Shown piece by piece: positions 53,149 to 62,356 of a DNA stretch of 64,000 nt (the first letter of the stretch is position 1; each line of letters begins with the position of its first letter). The translations under genes were made by a program, and so were the position numbers. This DNA is from Paraburkholderia sp. BL25I1N1 (GTDB taxonomy: Bacteria; Pseudomonadota; Gammaproteobacteria; Burkholderiales; Burkholderiaceae). The notes beneath the pieces were generated by a model. That model worked only from the letters and a program-made list of their open reading frames with translations, was not told where the DNA came from and made no database searches. Location of the stretch: NCBI RefSeq assembly GCF_003002025.1, contig NZ_PVZB01000032.1, positions 1 to 64,000 of the forward strand. Direction: 5' to 3'.

Positions 53149-53483
53149 GGCAGGCGGCCGGCGTGCGCCCGTTCCCGGTGCGCGCCGCACTGAATTGAAC
53201 TGAACGAATCAAGCGTTGCAAGGCGGCTCGGCGTGAGCGCTGCCGGCTTGTGCACGCGTGTCCGCCGCCGGGCGACGGACTTCGGGTAGTAACGCATCGC
53301 CGGACTTCGCGGTTGCCGGCGGTGCGACAACCACAAGTACTTCAAGTACGGAGACATCCGCGGCACGGCCGGGACAGACGCGTCAGGCCCCCTCCATTCA
53401 TGCGGACGAGGAGGGCGCGACTGGCATGGCCGATGCAATGTCCTTCGATTCGCTATCGACGGTCCCTATTCCAAGGAGGAATC
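53149..53483. other. Intergenic stretch before the NCS1 permease
   Basis: 335 bp, with no supported gene. The permease frame is open back to 53250 but the AAGGAGG at 53473-53479 fixes the start at 53484. No TTGTTGACAA site is seen here, so if the regulator controls the permease it may do so through read-through from its own promoter. Confidence 0.4.
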
Positions 53484-54965
53484 ATGGCTCAGTTCAGTGC
53501 AGCGCCCGGCAATCCCGCAATTTCCCCTTACGCAGACGACGGCGCGTCCAGCGAACCGTCGATGCCCGCAGGCTACAGCGACCGCCTCTATAACGAGGAT
53601 CTCGCACCGTTACGGCATCAAACCTGGGGCGCCTACAACATCTTCGCGTTCTGGATGTCGGACGTGCACAGCGTCGGCGGCTACGTGTTCGCGGGCAGTC
53701 TGTTCGCGCTCGGCCTGACGAGCTGGCAGGTGCTGATCGCGCTGCTGGTCGGCATTACGATCGTCAACCTGTTGTGCAACCTGATCGCCAAGCCGAGCCA
53801 GGCGAACGGCGTGCCGTATCCGGTGGCGTGCCGCGCGACCTTCGGCGTGCTCGGCGCGAATATTCCCGCGGTGATTCGCGGTCTGATCGCGGTCGCGTGG
53901 TACGGCATCCAGACCTATCTGGCGTCGAGCGCGCTCGTGATCGTCGTGTTGAAATTTGTTCCGCAATTGCTGCCTTATGCGGATGTTCATCACCACGGCT
54001 TCCTGGGGCTTTCGATGCTTGGCTGGACCGGCTTCATGGTGCTCTGGGTGTTGCAGGCGCTGGTGTTCTGGCACGGCATGGAGACCATCAAGAAGTTCAT
54101 CGACTTCGCCGGCCCCGCGGTCTACGTGGTGATGTTCATTCTCGCGGGTTACATGGTGTATCGCGCGGGGTGGCGCAACATCGGCATCAACCTGGGCGGC
54201 GTCAAATATCACGGCATGCAGGTTGTGCCGGTGATGATCACGGCCATCTCGCTGGTGGTGTCGTATTTCTCCGGTCCGATGCTGAATTTCGGCGACTTCT
54301 CGCGCTATGGCAAGAGCTTTCGCAGCGTGCAACGCGGCAACTTCTGGGGCCTGCCGGTCAACTTCCTGGCCTTCTCGCTGGTGACTGTCATCACGACCGC
54401 GGCCACGCTCCCGGTGTTCGGCGAACTGATCACGGACCCGGTCGAAACCGTAGGCCGTATCGACTATCCGACCGCGGTGATTCTCGGCGCGCTGACCTTC
54501 ACGATCGCGACCATCGGCATCAACATCGTCGCCAACTTCGTCTCGCCGGCTTTCGACTTCTCCAACGTCGCGCCGCGCCTCATTAGCTGGCGCATGGGCG
54601 GCATGCTCGCGGCGGTGGCGTCGATTTTCATTACGCCGTGGAATCTGTTCAACAACCCGGCTGTGATCCATTACACGCTCGACGTGCTCGGCAGTTTCAT
54701 CGGACCGTTGTACGGTGTCCTGATCGTCGACTACTTTCTGGTGAAGCGCCAGAAGATCGTTCTCGACGATCTGTACACGGTCTCGCCGACAGGTTCGTAC
54801 TGGTATCGCAACGGCGTCAATTACCGGGCGGTCGCCGCGTTGCTGCCGGCTGCCGTGATCGCCGTGGCCTGCGTGATGGTGCCCGCGCTCGACGGCATGG
54901 CGAATTTCTCGTGGTTTATCGGCGCAGGCCTCGCTGCGTTGTTCTATCGTGTTCTTGCACGCTGA
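53484..54965 (+). CDS. NCS1-family nucleobase/allantoin permease
   Basis: 493 residues with about 12 transmembrane segments. The N-terminal segment is YNEDLAPLRHQTWGAYNIFA then FWMSDVHSVGGYVFAGSLFA, typical of the Mhp1/PucI branch (hydantoin, allantoin, uracil). ATG 53484 follows AAGGAGG. Adjacent to a hydantoin-type racemase and uricolytic genes, it most probably imports allantoin or a related purine product. It starts 336 bp after the GntR gene. Confidence 0.92.
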   Translation: MAQFSAAPGNPAISPYADDGASSEPSMPAGYSDRLYNEDLAPLRHQTWGAYNIFAFWMSDVHSVGGYVFAGSLFALGLTSWQVLIALLVGITIVNLLCNLIAKPSQANGVPYPVACRATFGVLGANIPAVIRGLIAVAWYGIQTYLASSALVIVVLKFVPQLLPYADVHHHGFLGLSMLGWTGFMVLWVLQALVFWHGMETIKKFIDFAGPAVYVVMFILAGYMVYRAGWRNIGINLGGVKYHGMQVVPVMITAISLVVSYFSGPMLNFGDFSRYGKSFRSVQRGNFWGLPVNFLAFSLVTVITTAATLPVFGELITDPVETVGRIDYPTAVILGALTFTIATIGINIVANFVSPAFDFSNVAPRLISWRMGGMLAAVASIFITPWNLFNNPAVIHYTLDVLGSFIGPLYGVLIVDYFLVKRQKIVLDDLYTVSPTGSYWYRNGVNYRAVAALLPAAVIAVACVMVPALDGMANFSWFIGAGLAALFYRVLAR

Positions 54966-54991
54966 ATTTTGCGGAAGCAACAGGAGTCGAT

Positions 54992-55858
54992 ATGCGTATC
55001 AAACTGATCAACCCGAACACGACCCAACGCATGACGGAAGCCATGGGCCGCTGCGCGCGCGACGTCGCCGCGCCGGGCACCGAAGTCATCGCGGTAAATC
55101 CGACCATGGGGCCGCCGTCGATCGAAGGGTATTACGACGAAGCGCTCGCCACGCCGGGCTTGCTGGCCGAAGTCGCCGCCGGCGAACGTGAAGGCTGCGA
55201 CGGCTACGTGATCGCCTGCTTTGGCGACCCCGGTCTGTACGCCGCGCGCGAGCTGGCGCGCGGCCCGGTGATCGGCATTGCCGAGGCGGCGATGCACGCG
55301 GCCAGCGTGCTGGCGCCGGGCTTCTCGGTGGTGACCACACTGGCGCGCACGTGCGGCATGGCGTGGCACCTTGCCGAGCGTTACGGCATGAAGCGGTTTT
55401 GCCGCAACGTGCGCGCCACCGACGTCGCTGTGCTCGACCTCGACAAGCCGGGCTCGGCGGCGCGCCGCATCATCCTCGACGAATGCCGGCGTGCGCTCGC
55501 GGAAGACGGTTCGGACGCGATCGTGCTCGGCTGCGCGGGTATGGCCGAACTGTGCGCGGAAATCGAAGACGCGCTCGGCGCACCGGTGATCGAGGGCGTG
55601 ACGGCAGCGGTGAAGTGGACCGAGGCGCTGGTCGCGCTGCGTCTATCGACCGCCAAACGTGGCGATTACGCGCGGCCGCTGGCCAAGCGCTACGACGGCG
55701 CGCTGGCGTCCTTCAGCCCCACCGACGCCGACCCGAATCCGCTCGCCACGCGCGGCTCTACCGTCATTTCCGCCGCAAAGTCGCCGGAAAACGAAGGAAC
55801 GGTCGATTTATTGCGGGTAAACACTACAGAACCGGGACCGTACATACATTCAGTCTGA
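54992..55858 (+). CDS. Asp/Glu/hydantoin racemase family, likely allantoin racemase
   Basis: 288 residues. The two catalytic cysteines of the family are visible in YVIACFGDPGLYAARELARG and VLGCAGMAELC. The enzyme would interconvert the allantoin enantiomers so that the allantoinase can use all of the uricase product. The C-terminal 50 residues are a polar extension beyond the usual length of about 240. It lies 26 bp after the permease, and a terminator hairpin follows. Confidence 0.9.
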   Translation: MRIKLINPNTTQRMTEAMGRCARDVAAPGTEVIAVNPTMGPPSIEGYYDEALATPGLLAEVAAGEREGCDGYVIACFGDPGLYAARELARGPVIGIAEAAMHAASVLAPGFSVVTTLARTCGMAWHLAERYGMKRFCRNVRATDVAVLDLDKPGSAARRIILDECRRALAEDGSDAIVLGCAGMAELCAEIEDALGAPVIEGVTAAVKWTEALVALRLSTAKRGDYARPLAKRYDGALASFSPTDADPNPLATRGSTVISAAKSPENEGTVDLLRVNTTEPGPYIHSV

Positions 55859-55871
55859 CACGCACTATCTG

Positions 55872-55901
55872 CCCGGGTGTATGGGCGCACCCGGGTGTTT
55901 T
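55872..55901 (+). terminator. Rho-independent terminator after the racemase gene
   Basis: CCCGGGTG / CACCCGGG perfect 8-bp stem with an 8-base loop, 14 bp after the racemase stop, followed by TGTTTT. It separates the GntR-permease-racemase unit from the puuE operon. Confidence 0.75.
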
Positions 55902-56095
55902 CGCTACACTGGTCCAACTCGGTGCGGGCTGCCTGAAAGGCTCTTTTTCTGCTGCTTTCGGTACTGCTTCTGATGTTTTTCCACCGCGCCGGCGTGAGTC
56001 GTTTGCACTCAGCGCGCGAGTCCGCGCAACCTCATGTGCATGCCACGTGAGTTCCACGCGAATTTTACGTACCGTCACCACGCATTCGTCAAACC

Positions 56096-57046
56096 ATGCC
56101 ACTCGACCCGAACTACCCACGCGATCTGATCGGCTACGGCCGCCACCCGGTGCAGGCAAACTGGCCGGGTCGAGCGCGTGTCGCAGTGCAATTCGTCCTG
56201 AATTACGAAGAGGGCGGTGAAAACTGCGTGCTGCACGGCGATCCGGGCTCGGAGCAGTTTCTGTCGGAAATCGTCGGCGCCGCCTCTTTTCCGGCACGTC
56301 ATATGAGCATGGAGTCGATCTACGAATACGGATCGCGCGCGGGTGTCTGGCGGATCCTGCGCGAATTCGAAAGGCGCAAGCTGCCGCTCACGGTGTTCGG
56401 CGTCGGCATGGCGGTCGAACGGCATCCGGAATTGGCGCGGGCTTTCGTCGAACTCGGGCATGAGATCGCCTGCCACGGTTATCGCTGGATTCACTATCAG
56501 GACATGGCGCCGGAGAAAGAAGCGGAACACATGCGCCTCGGCATGGAAGCGATCGAGCGCGTGACGGGCGAGCGTCCGCTCGGCTGGTACACCGGGCGCG
56601 ATAGTCCCAATACGCGGCGCCTCGTCGCTGAATACGGCGGTTTCCTGTACGACTCGGATTACTACGGCGACGATCTGCCGTTCTGGATGGACGTCGATGT
56701 GACCGGCGGCGCGAAGGTGCCGCAGTTGATCGTGCCGTACACGCTCGACACCAACGACATGCGCTTTGCGAGCCCGCAAGGCTTCAATACCGCGGATCAC
56801 TTCTTCACGTACCTGCGCGACGCCTTCGACGTGCTCTACGAAGAAGGCGACGAAGCGCCGAAGATGCTGTCCATCGGCATGCACTGCCGTCTGCTCGGAC
56901 GCCCCGGGCGTTTCCGCGCGCTGCAACGTTTTCTCGACCATATCGAACAGCACGATCGCGTGTGGGTCACGCGGCGCGTCGATATCGCGCGCCACTGGCG
57001 CGAACATCATCCTTATCAACAAAACGACCGCGGGGCTGCGGCATGA
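56096..57046 (+). CDS. puuE: Allantoinase PuuE (polysaccharide-deacetylase fold)
   Basis: 316 residues with the NodB-like deacetylase fold used by the cofactor-independent-type allantoinase PuuE, which opens allantoin to allantoate. Typical segments are EEGGENCVLHGDPGSEQFLS, SRAGVWRILREFERRKLPLT and LGHEIACHGYRWIHYQDM. It is not related to the amidohydrolase-type AllB. Its stop overlaps the uraD start by 4 bp, so the two are translationally coupled. Confidence 0.93.
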   Translation: MPLDPNYPRDLIGYGRHPVQANWPGRARVAVQFVLNYEEGGENCVLHGDPGSEQFLSEIVGAASFPARHMSMESIYEYGSRAGVWRILREFERRKLPLTVFGVGMAVERHPELARAFVELGHEIACHGYRWIHYQDMAPEKEAEHMRLGMEAIERVTGERPLGWYTGRDSPNTRRLVAEYGGFLYDSDYYGDDLPFWMDVDVTGGAKVPQLIVPYTLDTNDMRFASPQGFNTADHFFTYLRDAFDVLYEEGDEAPKMLSIGMHCRLLGRPGRFRALQRFLDHIEQHDRVWVTRRVDIARHWREHHPYQQNDRGAAA

Positions 57047-57564
57047 AGGCGATGCAATACACTCTGGACCAACTCAACAGCATCTCGACCGACGCGTTCG
57101 TGGCAGCGCTGTCGGGCATTTTCGAGCACTCGCCGTGGGTCGCGGAAATCGCCGCGCAGCAACGGCCTTTCGCCAGCATCGACGAGGTGCATCGCAAGAT
57201 GTCGAATATCGTCGAGACGGCGGGCGAAGAGAAGCAACTGGCGTTGATCAACGCCCACCCGGAACTCGCCGGCAAGGCCGCGGTGCGCGGTGAACTGACC
57301 GCCGAATCCACGCGTGAGCAAAGCGGCGCCGGCCTCGCGCAATGCACGCAGGAAGAATTCGACAGACTGCTCGCACTTAATGCCGCGTATCGCGAGAAAT
57401 TCGGTTTTCCGTTCATCCTTGCCGTGCGCGGGTATGACCGTCACGGCATCATCGCGAACTTCGAGGCGCGCGTGAACAACAGCCGCGCCGACGAACTGCG
57501 CGCGAGCCTCGATCAGATCTATCGCATCGCACGTTTCCGGCTCGACGACCTGATCGACGCGTAA
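57043..57564 (+). CDS. uraD: OHCU decarboxylase
   Basis: 173 residues. It decarboxylates 2-oxo-4-hydroxy-4-carboxy-5-ureidoimidazoline to S-allantoin. The catalytic histidine lies in INAHPELAGKAAVRGELT, followed by STREQSGAGLAQC, and the later FGFPFILAVRGYDR is the family signature. The start ATG overlaps the puuE stop (ATGA). It precedes allantoicase by 72 bp. Confidence 0.94.
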   Translation: MKAMQYTLDQLNSISTDAFVAALSGIFEHSPWVAEIAAQQRPFASIDEVHRKMSNIVETAGEEKQLALINAHPELAGKAAVRGELTAESTREQSGAGLAQCTQEEFDRLLALNAAYREKFGFPFILAVRGYDRHGIIANFEARVNNSRADELRASLDQIYRIARFRLDDLIDA

Positions 57565-57636
57565 GGGTTTACCGCGCGTCGCTGGACTCGAACTGAAACG
57601 TTTTTTGAGCACTGACCAACACTAAGGAAGACAAAG

Positions 57637-58650
57637 ATGGCACTCCCGATTCTCGACCCCAACGCACCGGAATTCACGCGCCGCTATGTGAATCTGGCGG
57701 ACCCGCGCCTGGGCGCGCAGGCGCTCGAGGCCAGCGACGATTTCTTCGCACCGAAGGAACGCATGCTAAATCCGGAGCCGGCCGTCTTCATTCCGGGCAA
57801 GTACGACGACAATGGCAAGTGGATGGACGGCTGGGAAACGCGCCGCAAGCGCGCCAACGGCTACGACTGGTGCGTGGTGAAATTGGCGCGGCCGGGCGTG
57901 ATCAAGGGCCTCGATCTCGACACCAGCCACTTCACCGGCAACTTCCCGCCGGCGGCGTCGGTAGAAGCCGCGCGCGTGGTGGATGGCGCGCCTAACCAGT
58001 CGACGCAATGGACCGAAATCGTGCCGTCGACCACCTTGCAAGGCAATAGTCACCACTACCACGAAGTCAGCGACGCGAATGCGTACACGCATCTGCGCGT
58101 GAACATCTATCCGGACGGCGGCATCGCGCGTCTGCGTGTGTATGGTCAACCGCAAGTCGATTGGGCCGGCGCGAGCCGCACGGAGCAGTTCGATCTGGCG
58201 GCGATGGAAAACGGCGCATATCTCGTCGCGGCGAACAACCAGCATTTCGGCGCAGCCTCGACAATTTTGATGCCGGGCCGTGGCGTGAACATGGGCGACG
58301 GCTGGGAAACGCGCCGCCGTCGCGAACCGGGCAACGACTGGGCGATCGTCGCACTGGCGCAGCCGGGCGTGATCAAAAAGATCGAAGTCGATACGGCGCA
58401 CTTCAAGGGCAACTTTCCGGACCGCTGCTCGATTCAGGCCGCGTATGTCACGGGCGGCACGGACAGCTCGCTGATCACGCAGGCCATGTTTTGGCCGGTG
58501 CTGCTCGGCGAACAGAAACTGAAGATGGACAACCAGCACTATTTCGAAAGCGAAATCGCGGCGCTGGGTCCGGTGACGCACGTGCGCTTTAACATCATTC
58601 CGGACGGCGGCGTGTCGCGTCTGCGTTTGTGGGGCACGCTCGCATCATGA
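57637..58650 (+). CDS. alc: Allantoicase
   Basis: 337 residues made of two similar beta-sandwich domains, seen as the repeated DGWETRRKR (about residue 52) and DGWETRRRR (about residue 220), each followed by DTSHFTGNFPP or DTAHFKGNFPD. The enzyme cleaves allantoate to (S)-ureidoglycolate and urea. Its stop overlaps the allA start by 4 bp (ATGA). This replaces the AllC/AllE route of E. coli. Confidence 0.95.
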   Translation: MALPILDPNAPEFTRRYVNLADPRLGAQALEASDDFFAPKERMLNPEPAVFIPGKYDDNGKWMDGWETRRKRANGYDWCVVKLARPGVIKGLDLDTSHFTGNFPPAASVEAARVVDGAPNQSTQWTEIVPSTTLQGNSHHYHEVSDANAYTHLRVNIYPDGGIARLRVYGQPQVDWAGASRTEQFDLAAMENGAYLVAANNQHFGAASTILMPGRGVNMGDGWETRRRREPGNDWAIVALAQPGVIKKIEVDTAHFKGNFPDRCSIQAAYVTGGTDSSLITQAMFWPVLLGEQKLKMDNQHYFESEIAALGPVTHVRFNIIPDGGVSRLRLWGTLAS

Positions 58651-59159
58651 AAACGCTCGCGATCGAACCGTTGACGAAGGAAGCGTTCGCCGCGTTCGGC
58701 GACGTGATCGAACTCGAAGGCGCGAAGCAGATTCCGATCAACCTCGGCACGACGATCCGCTTTCACGATCTCGCGAAAGTGGACGTCGCCGACGAAAACG
58801 GTCGTACGCTCGTCAACCTGTTTCGCGGACAGCCGCGCACGCTGCCGTTCGAAGTGAAGATGCTCGAACGGCATCCGCTCGGCAGCCAGGCGTTCGTGCC
58901 GCTGAACGACAAGCCGTATCTGGTGGTCGTGGCGCCGGCGGGCGAGTTGGACGCGTCGAAGATTCGCGCGTTCGTGACGAGCGGCTGGCAGGGCGTGAAC
59001 TATGCGAAGGGCGTGTGGCACCATCCGCTGATCGCGTTGGGCGACGTGAGCGACTTTATCGTTGTCGATCGTGGCGGGGACGGACTCAACCTCAATGAGC
59101 AGGATCTCGCCGAGTCGCTGTGGCTCACGGAAGATGCGTTGAGCGCGGTGGCTGTTTGA
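58647..59159 (+). CDS. allA: Ureidoglycolate lyase
   Basis: 170 residues of the AllA family (cupin-like dimer) that releases urea from ureidoglycolate to give glyoxylate. Typical sequence: IEPLTKEAFAAFGDVIELEG, PFEVKMLERHPLGSQAFVPL and GVWHHPLIALGDVSDFIVVD. ATG 58647 overlaps the alc stop by 4 bp. A bidirectional terminator follows, separating the operon from hipA. Confidence 0.94.
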   Translation: MKTLAIEPLTKEAFAAFGDVIELEGAKQIPINLGTTIRFHDLAKVDVADENGRTLVNLFRGQPRTLPFEVKMLERHPLGSQAFVPLNDKPYLVVVAPAGELDASKIRAFVTSGWQGVNYAKGVWHHPLIALGDVSDFIVVDRGGDGLNLNEQDLAESLWLTEDALSAVAV

Positions 59160-59198
59160 GTTTGATCGCTTTCATGTAGCACGCAGGTCGACTTAAAA

Positions 59199-59237
59199 GA
59201 ACCCACAGCATCACCGATGCCGTGGGTTCTTTGTTTT
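59199..59237. terminator. Bidirectional terminator between allA and hipA
   Basis: Stem arms GAACCCAC and GTGGGTTC with inner pairing GCAT/ATGC, followed on the plus strand by TTTGTTTT and on the minus strand by TTTTAAG. It serves the converging allA (+) and hipA (-) transcripts. Confidence 0.75.
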
Positions 59238-59281
59238 GGCTGCGAATCATAAAGGCGCAGCGCGACGCCCTCGTTGCGCGT

Positions 59282-60631
59282 CTAACCACGCTTGCCGAGA
59301 AGCGGCGAGCGTCCAATCACCTCGCGCGCGCGTTCCGCCGGCTCCGGCATGGAAAAACCTGCGGCTTCGATCGCCGGTTTGAGTCCTTTGAATTGCAGAC
59401 TCTTCTTCGGTGAGCGCAAGGACGCCATGCCGTCGTCCCAGGCGTGAAGCATGTGCTTCGCGACGGTGTGCCATTGCGGCTCGTTGCGCGCCGCTTCGAT
59501 CAACTCCTGACCGACGGCGACGGCCGAATCGCACAAGGCCTCGACCATCTGCGCGTATTGCCGCGGCGCGATGCCCATACGCGTGTTGAAGAAGCGCTCC
59601 AGCGTTTTGCCGGCTGCCCAGGTTTTGCGGCCGTCGATCGGCAAGCCCGGAGGATTCGCCGCGAAACGCGGGTACGCCTGCGTCGTGACGATGTCGTAGA
59701 CGGGCGTGAACGCGACATCGTCGACCGATGTATAGAACAACGCCACGTTCTTCGTATGGCAATCCGCGTTGCGTACGACGTAGTTCGTCAACATATGCCA
59801 GCCGAGATGCTCCAGCTGCTCGCGCATGGTGTCGCGATCGAGCAGATAGGCTCGTGCGGCATTGAGCATTTTCTCGCTGGTCGAGTTGTATTTTTCGTGC
59901 GGCGGCAAACCAAGAAGACCGCACAGGTCCTCGACGCCATAGGCCGGCTTTCCCTGTGCGTCGACGTCGAAGCGCTCGACGATCAGCGCCCGGCCATCGT
60001 CCGACATCTTCGTGCGCGCGACCGGCGCGACGCTGAGCCGTTCGAGCACGCGCATGGAATAGAACTCGTTGAAGCCGAGAAACGGCGTGCTGTCGTCCGA
60101 GCCTTTGATGATGTGGCGGCTTGTCCGGATGGTGGGTTTGCCGAGCGGCATCGACGTGAATGGCTGCGAGGCATCGTCCTGTGGCGCGATGAACTTGGGC
60201 ACGGCGCCCGAGATGGCCGCGCGCGCATACTCGCGCACGAGTTGCGCGAAATGTTCGGCCGTGTTGTCGCCGTGCAAAATGTCCTGCACGTCGAGCGCTC
60301 GCAGTTCCGTTCCAGGTGCGACGCCTTCCGGCGTCACGGTGACACGGCCGATCCCCATCGCGCCGACCACCGCGAGCAGCGACAGGTCGGTGCCGTCGAG
60401 CAACGGTCCGAACTGCTCGCGAATCAGATTCAGCAAATAACCCTCCGGCAGGTTTTGCCGGAAAAACGGATGCAGATCGCGCGGCCAGCGCCAAGGTTCT
60501 TCACGCACCGGCATGGTCAGGCTGATGAAATCCGCCGTGCTCGCGTCGCGGTTGTATTTGAGGACGTAGTCGTCGCGCTCGCGAAATAGCGTGGCGACGT
60601 TTTTGCCCAGTACCTGGACGTCGAGCCTCAT
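59282..60631 (-). CDS. hipA: HipA-family serine/threonine kinase toxin
   Basis: 449 residues. The N-terminal HipA_N domain (about 1-130) is followed by the kinase-like C-domain. Key residues are lysine in TSRHIIKGSDD, the catalytic loop VVRNADCHTKNVAL (Asp, Asn) and the Asp of PVYDIVTTQ. E. coli HipA phosphorylates glutamyl-tRNA synthetase and induces persistence. The ATG overlaps the hipB stop by one base (TAATG). It lies on the minus strand between the plus-strand allA operon and minus-strand puuD. Confidence 0.92.
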   Translation of the reverse strand: MRLDVQVLGKNVATLFRERDDYVLKYNRDASTADFISLTMPVREEPWRWPRDLHPFFRQNLPEGYLLNLIREQFGPLLDGTDLSLLAVVGAMGIGRVTVTPEGVAPGTELRALDVQDILHGDNTAEHFAQLVREYARAAISGAVPKFIAPQDDASQPFTSMPLGKPTIRTSRHIIKGSDDSTPFLGFNEFYSMRVLERLSVAPVARTKMSDDGRALIVERFDVDAQGKPAYGVEDLCGLLGLPPHEKYNSTSEKMLNAARAYLLDRDTMREQLEHLGWHMLTNYVVRNADCHTKNVALFYTSVDDVAFTPVYDIVTTQAYPRFAANPPGLPIDGRKTWAAGKTLERFFNTRMGIAPRQYAQMVEALCDSAVAVGQELIEAARNEPQWHTVAKHMLHAWDDGMASLRSPKKSLQFKGLKPAIEAAGFSMPEPAERAREVIGRSPLLGKRG

Positions 60632-60894
60632 TAGTTGGCGTCCGGATTGCGTTGTTCAGCGAGGATGTCTTCGAGCGTGCGCCCGTGGCCATGCGCGACG
60701 AACTTGAGGTCGTAGCCTGCCGCTTCGAGCAGGCGCACGAGCACGGACACGCTCATATCGTTTTTGGCGAGCGTTTCCATACGCGCGACGGTGGTGCGCG
60801 CGACGCCCGCCCGACGCGCCAACTCCTCTTGCGACAGATGGCTTTCGTGGCGAACAGCCTTCAGCATGTCAGATACATCGGCGAGATTGGTCAT
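60631..60894 (-). CDS. hipB: HipB-like XRE-family antitoxin/regulator
   Basis: 87 residues from ATG 60894. The HTH is VRHESHLSQEELARRAGVAR and TTVARMETLAK. The C-terminal tail (VAHGHGRTLEDILAEQRNPD) is short, as in HipB. It is transcribed before hipA, with TAATG overlap. A TTGTAGCC element sits immediately 5' of the start, and three more copies lie upstream, so it is probably self-repressed. Confidence 0.9.
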   Translation of the reverse strand: MTNLADVSDMLKAVRHESHLSQEELARRAGVARTTVARMETLAKNDMSVSVLVRLLEAAGYDLKFVAHGHGRTLEDILAEQRNPDAN

Positions 60895-61033
60895 TTGTAG
60901 CCCCGAGGCGTCAATTTCGACGAATTCATGCCGTATTGTAGCCCATCGAGCACAACGAGGTCTCGGGAACTTGTGCCTCATGGGCTACATTTCAACGGAA
61001 TTTGTGAGAAATTGTAGCCCATAGGCTACAATT
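60895..61033 (-). promoter_or_regulatory. hipBA operator region with repeated TTGTAGCC elements
   Basis: Four copies of TGTAGCC are seen: 60895-60902, 60936-60946 (TTGTAGCCCAT), the inverse at 60980-60990 (ATGGGCTACAT), and a perfect dyad at 61010-61033 with arms AATTGTAGCC and GGCTACAATT around CATA. The 61010 site is the strongest and is about 115 bp upstream of hipB. HipB operators are typically such short inverted repeats. Confidence 0.7.
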
Positions 61034-61073
61034 CGGCCACGCCCGCCTTGGAGAAGCCAACACCAGTGCGGCC

Positions 61074-61113
61074 AAAGAAAAGCGGGCTTCCCGCTAGCGC
61101 GAAAAGCCCGCTT
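61074..61113 (-). terminator. Terminator of puuD (minus strand)
   Basis: AAGCGGGCTT / AAGCCCGCTT perfect 10-bp stem (61080-61089 and 61104-61113) with a 14-base loop, followed on the minus strand by TTCTTT. It is 50 bp past the puuD stop. Confidence 0.75.
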
Positions 61114-61162
61114 CATATTGCTTCATCCATCGCCACGCCGGGCAGGATGCCCGGCTCGACTA

Positions 61163-62356
61163 TCACTTCGCTGCGCCACCCTGGAACCACGCGGCGATCT
61201 TCATCCGCTCGTCGTCGGTCATGTGCGTCACGTTGCCGAGCGGCATGGCTTTCAGCGTCACGGCTTGCTGGTAAATCCGCTGCGCGTTCTGCGAGATTTC
61301 ATCCGGCGTGTCCAGCAGCACGCCGGCGGGGGCGCTGCCCATCATCGTGGGATGCGCGGAGTGGCAGGCCACGCAGCGCTGTTGCAGCACCGGTGCGATG
61401 TCAGCCACTTTGATCGTCGGCGCGTTGGCCGCTTGCGCTTGCGGCACCATCGGCTTCGGCATGGTCCAGAAGAGGGCGCCGAACATCAGGGCAATGCCCG
61501 CCAGCGGCAAATACCACAACACCTGGCCACGGTGACGCATCACGAAGAACTGACGGATCAGCGCGCCGGCCAGCATGATGACAAGCAGCACGGCCCAGTT
61601 GTACGGATGCGTGTAGGTCATCGCGTAGTGGTTCGACAGCATCGCGAACACCACCGGCAGCGTGAAATACGTGTTGTGCACCGAGCGTTGCTTGCCGCGC
61701 TTGCCATAAATCGGGTTCGGTGTCTCGCCTTTGAGCATGGCGTCGACCATCTTGCGCTGGCCCGGAATGATCACGAAGAACACGTTGGCCGACATGATCG
61801 TGGCCAGCATCGCGCCCATGATCAGGTAAGCCGCGCGGCCCGCAAAGATATGACACGCGAGCCACGCCGCGATCAGCACGTACACGCCGACGCAGATGCC
61901 GAGCACCTTATCCTTGTTGCCGAGAATGCGGCACAGCGAGTCGTACACGATCCAGCCGGCGGCGAGGAAGCCGAGCGCCGAGGCGACGGCGACCACCGGT
62001 CCCATATCCAGCACGTTCTTGTCGATCAGGTAAGTGCTCGGCGAGAACAGATACAGCACGGTGAAGAGACCGAAGCCCGACAACCACGTGGTGTACGACG
62101 GCCACTTCGACCAGTGCAGATCGTCCGGCATTTCCGGCGGCGCGACCGTGTACTTCTGCATGTTGTAGAAGCCGCCGCCGTGCACGTGCCACAGTTCGCC
62201 GAACACGCCGCGCCTGCGCTGGTTCGGGTCTGCCGGCGGTTTCAGGCTGTTGTCGAGCGCGACGAAATAAAATGATTCGCCGATCCATGCAATCGCGGCG
62301 ATGACGTGAAACCAGCGAATCGCCAGATTCAACCAGTCTGTGATAAAGCCTTCCAT
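61163..62356 (-). CDS. puuD: Urate hydroxylase PuuD (membrane-bound, cytochrome c-linked)
   Basis: 397 residues. The N-terminal part is an integral membrane domain of about seven helices (WFHVIAAIAWIGESFYFVAL near the start). The C-terminus is a class I cytochrome c domain with the haem motif CVACH at about residue 328 and the axial methionine in LKAMPLGNVTHM. It oxidises urate to 5-hydroxyisourate, passing electrons to the respiratory chain instead of using oxygen directly as soluble uricase does. The gene is on the minus strand with uraH 350 bp upstream. Confidence 0.94.
   Translation of the reverse strand: MEGFITDWLNLAIRWFHVIAAIAWIGESFYFVALDNSLKPPADPNQRRRGVFGELWHVHGGGFYNMQKYTVAPPEMPDDLHWSKWPSYTTWLSGFGLFTVLYLFSPSTYLIDKNVLDMGPVVAVASALGFLAAGWIVYDSLCRILGNKDKVLGICVGVYVLIAAWLACHIFAGRAAYLIMGAMLATIMSANVFFVIIPGQRKMVDAMLKGETPNPIYGKRGKQRSVHNTYFTLPVVFAMLSNHYAMTYTHPYNWAVLLVIMLAGALIRQFFVMRHRGQVLWYLPLAGIALMFGALFWTMPKPMVPQAQAANAPTIKVADIAPVLQQRCVACHSAHPTMMGSAPAGVLLDTPDEISQNAQRIYQQAVTLKAMPLGNVTHMTDDERMKIAAWFQGGAAK

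Noticed and set aside
53610..54980. 456-residue minus-strand ORF inside the second NCS1 gene
   Set aside because: Antisense shadow of a membrane protein; no domain features.
59444..60589. 381-residue plus-strand ORF opposite hipA
   Set aside because: Antisense shadow; hipA motifs on the minus strand are decisive.
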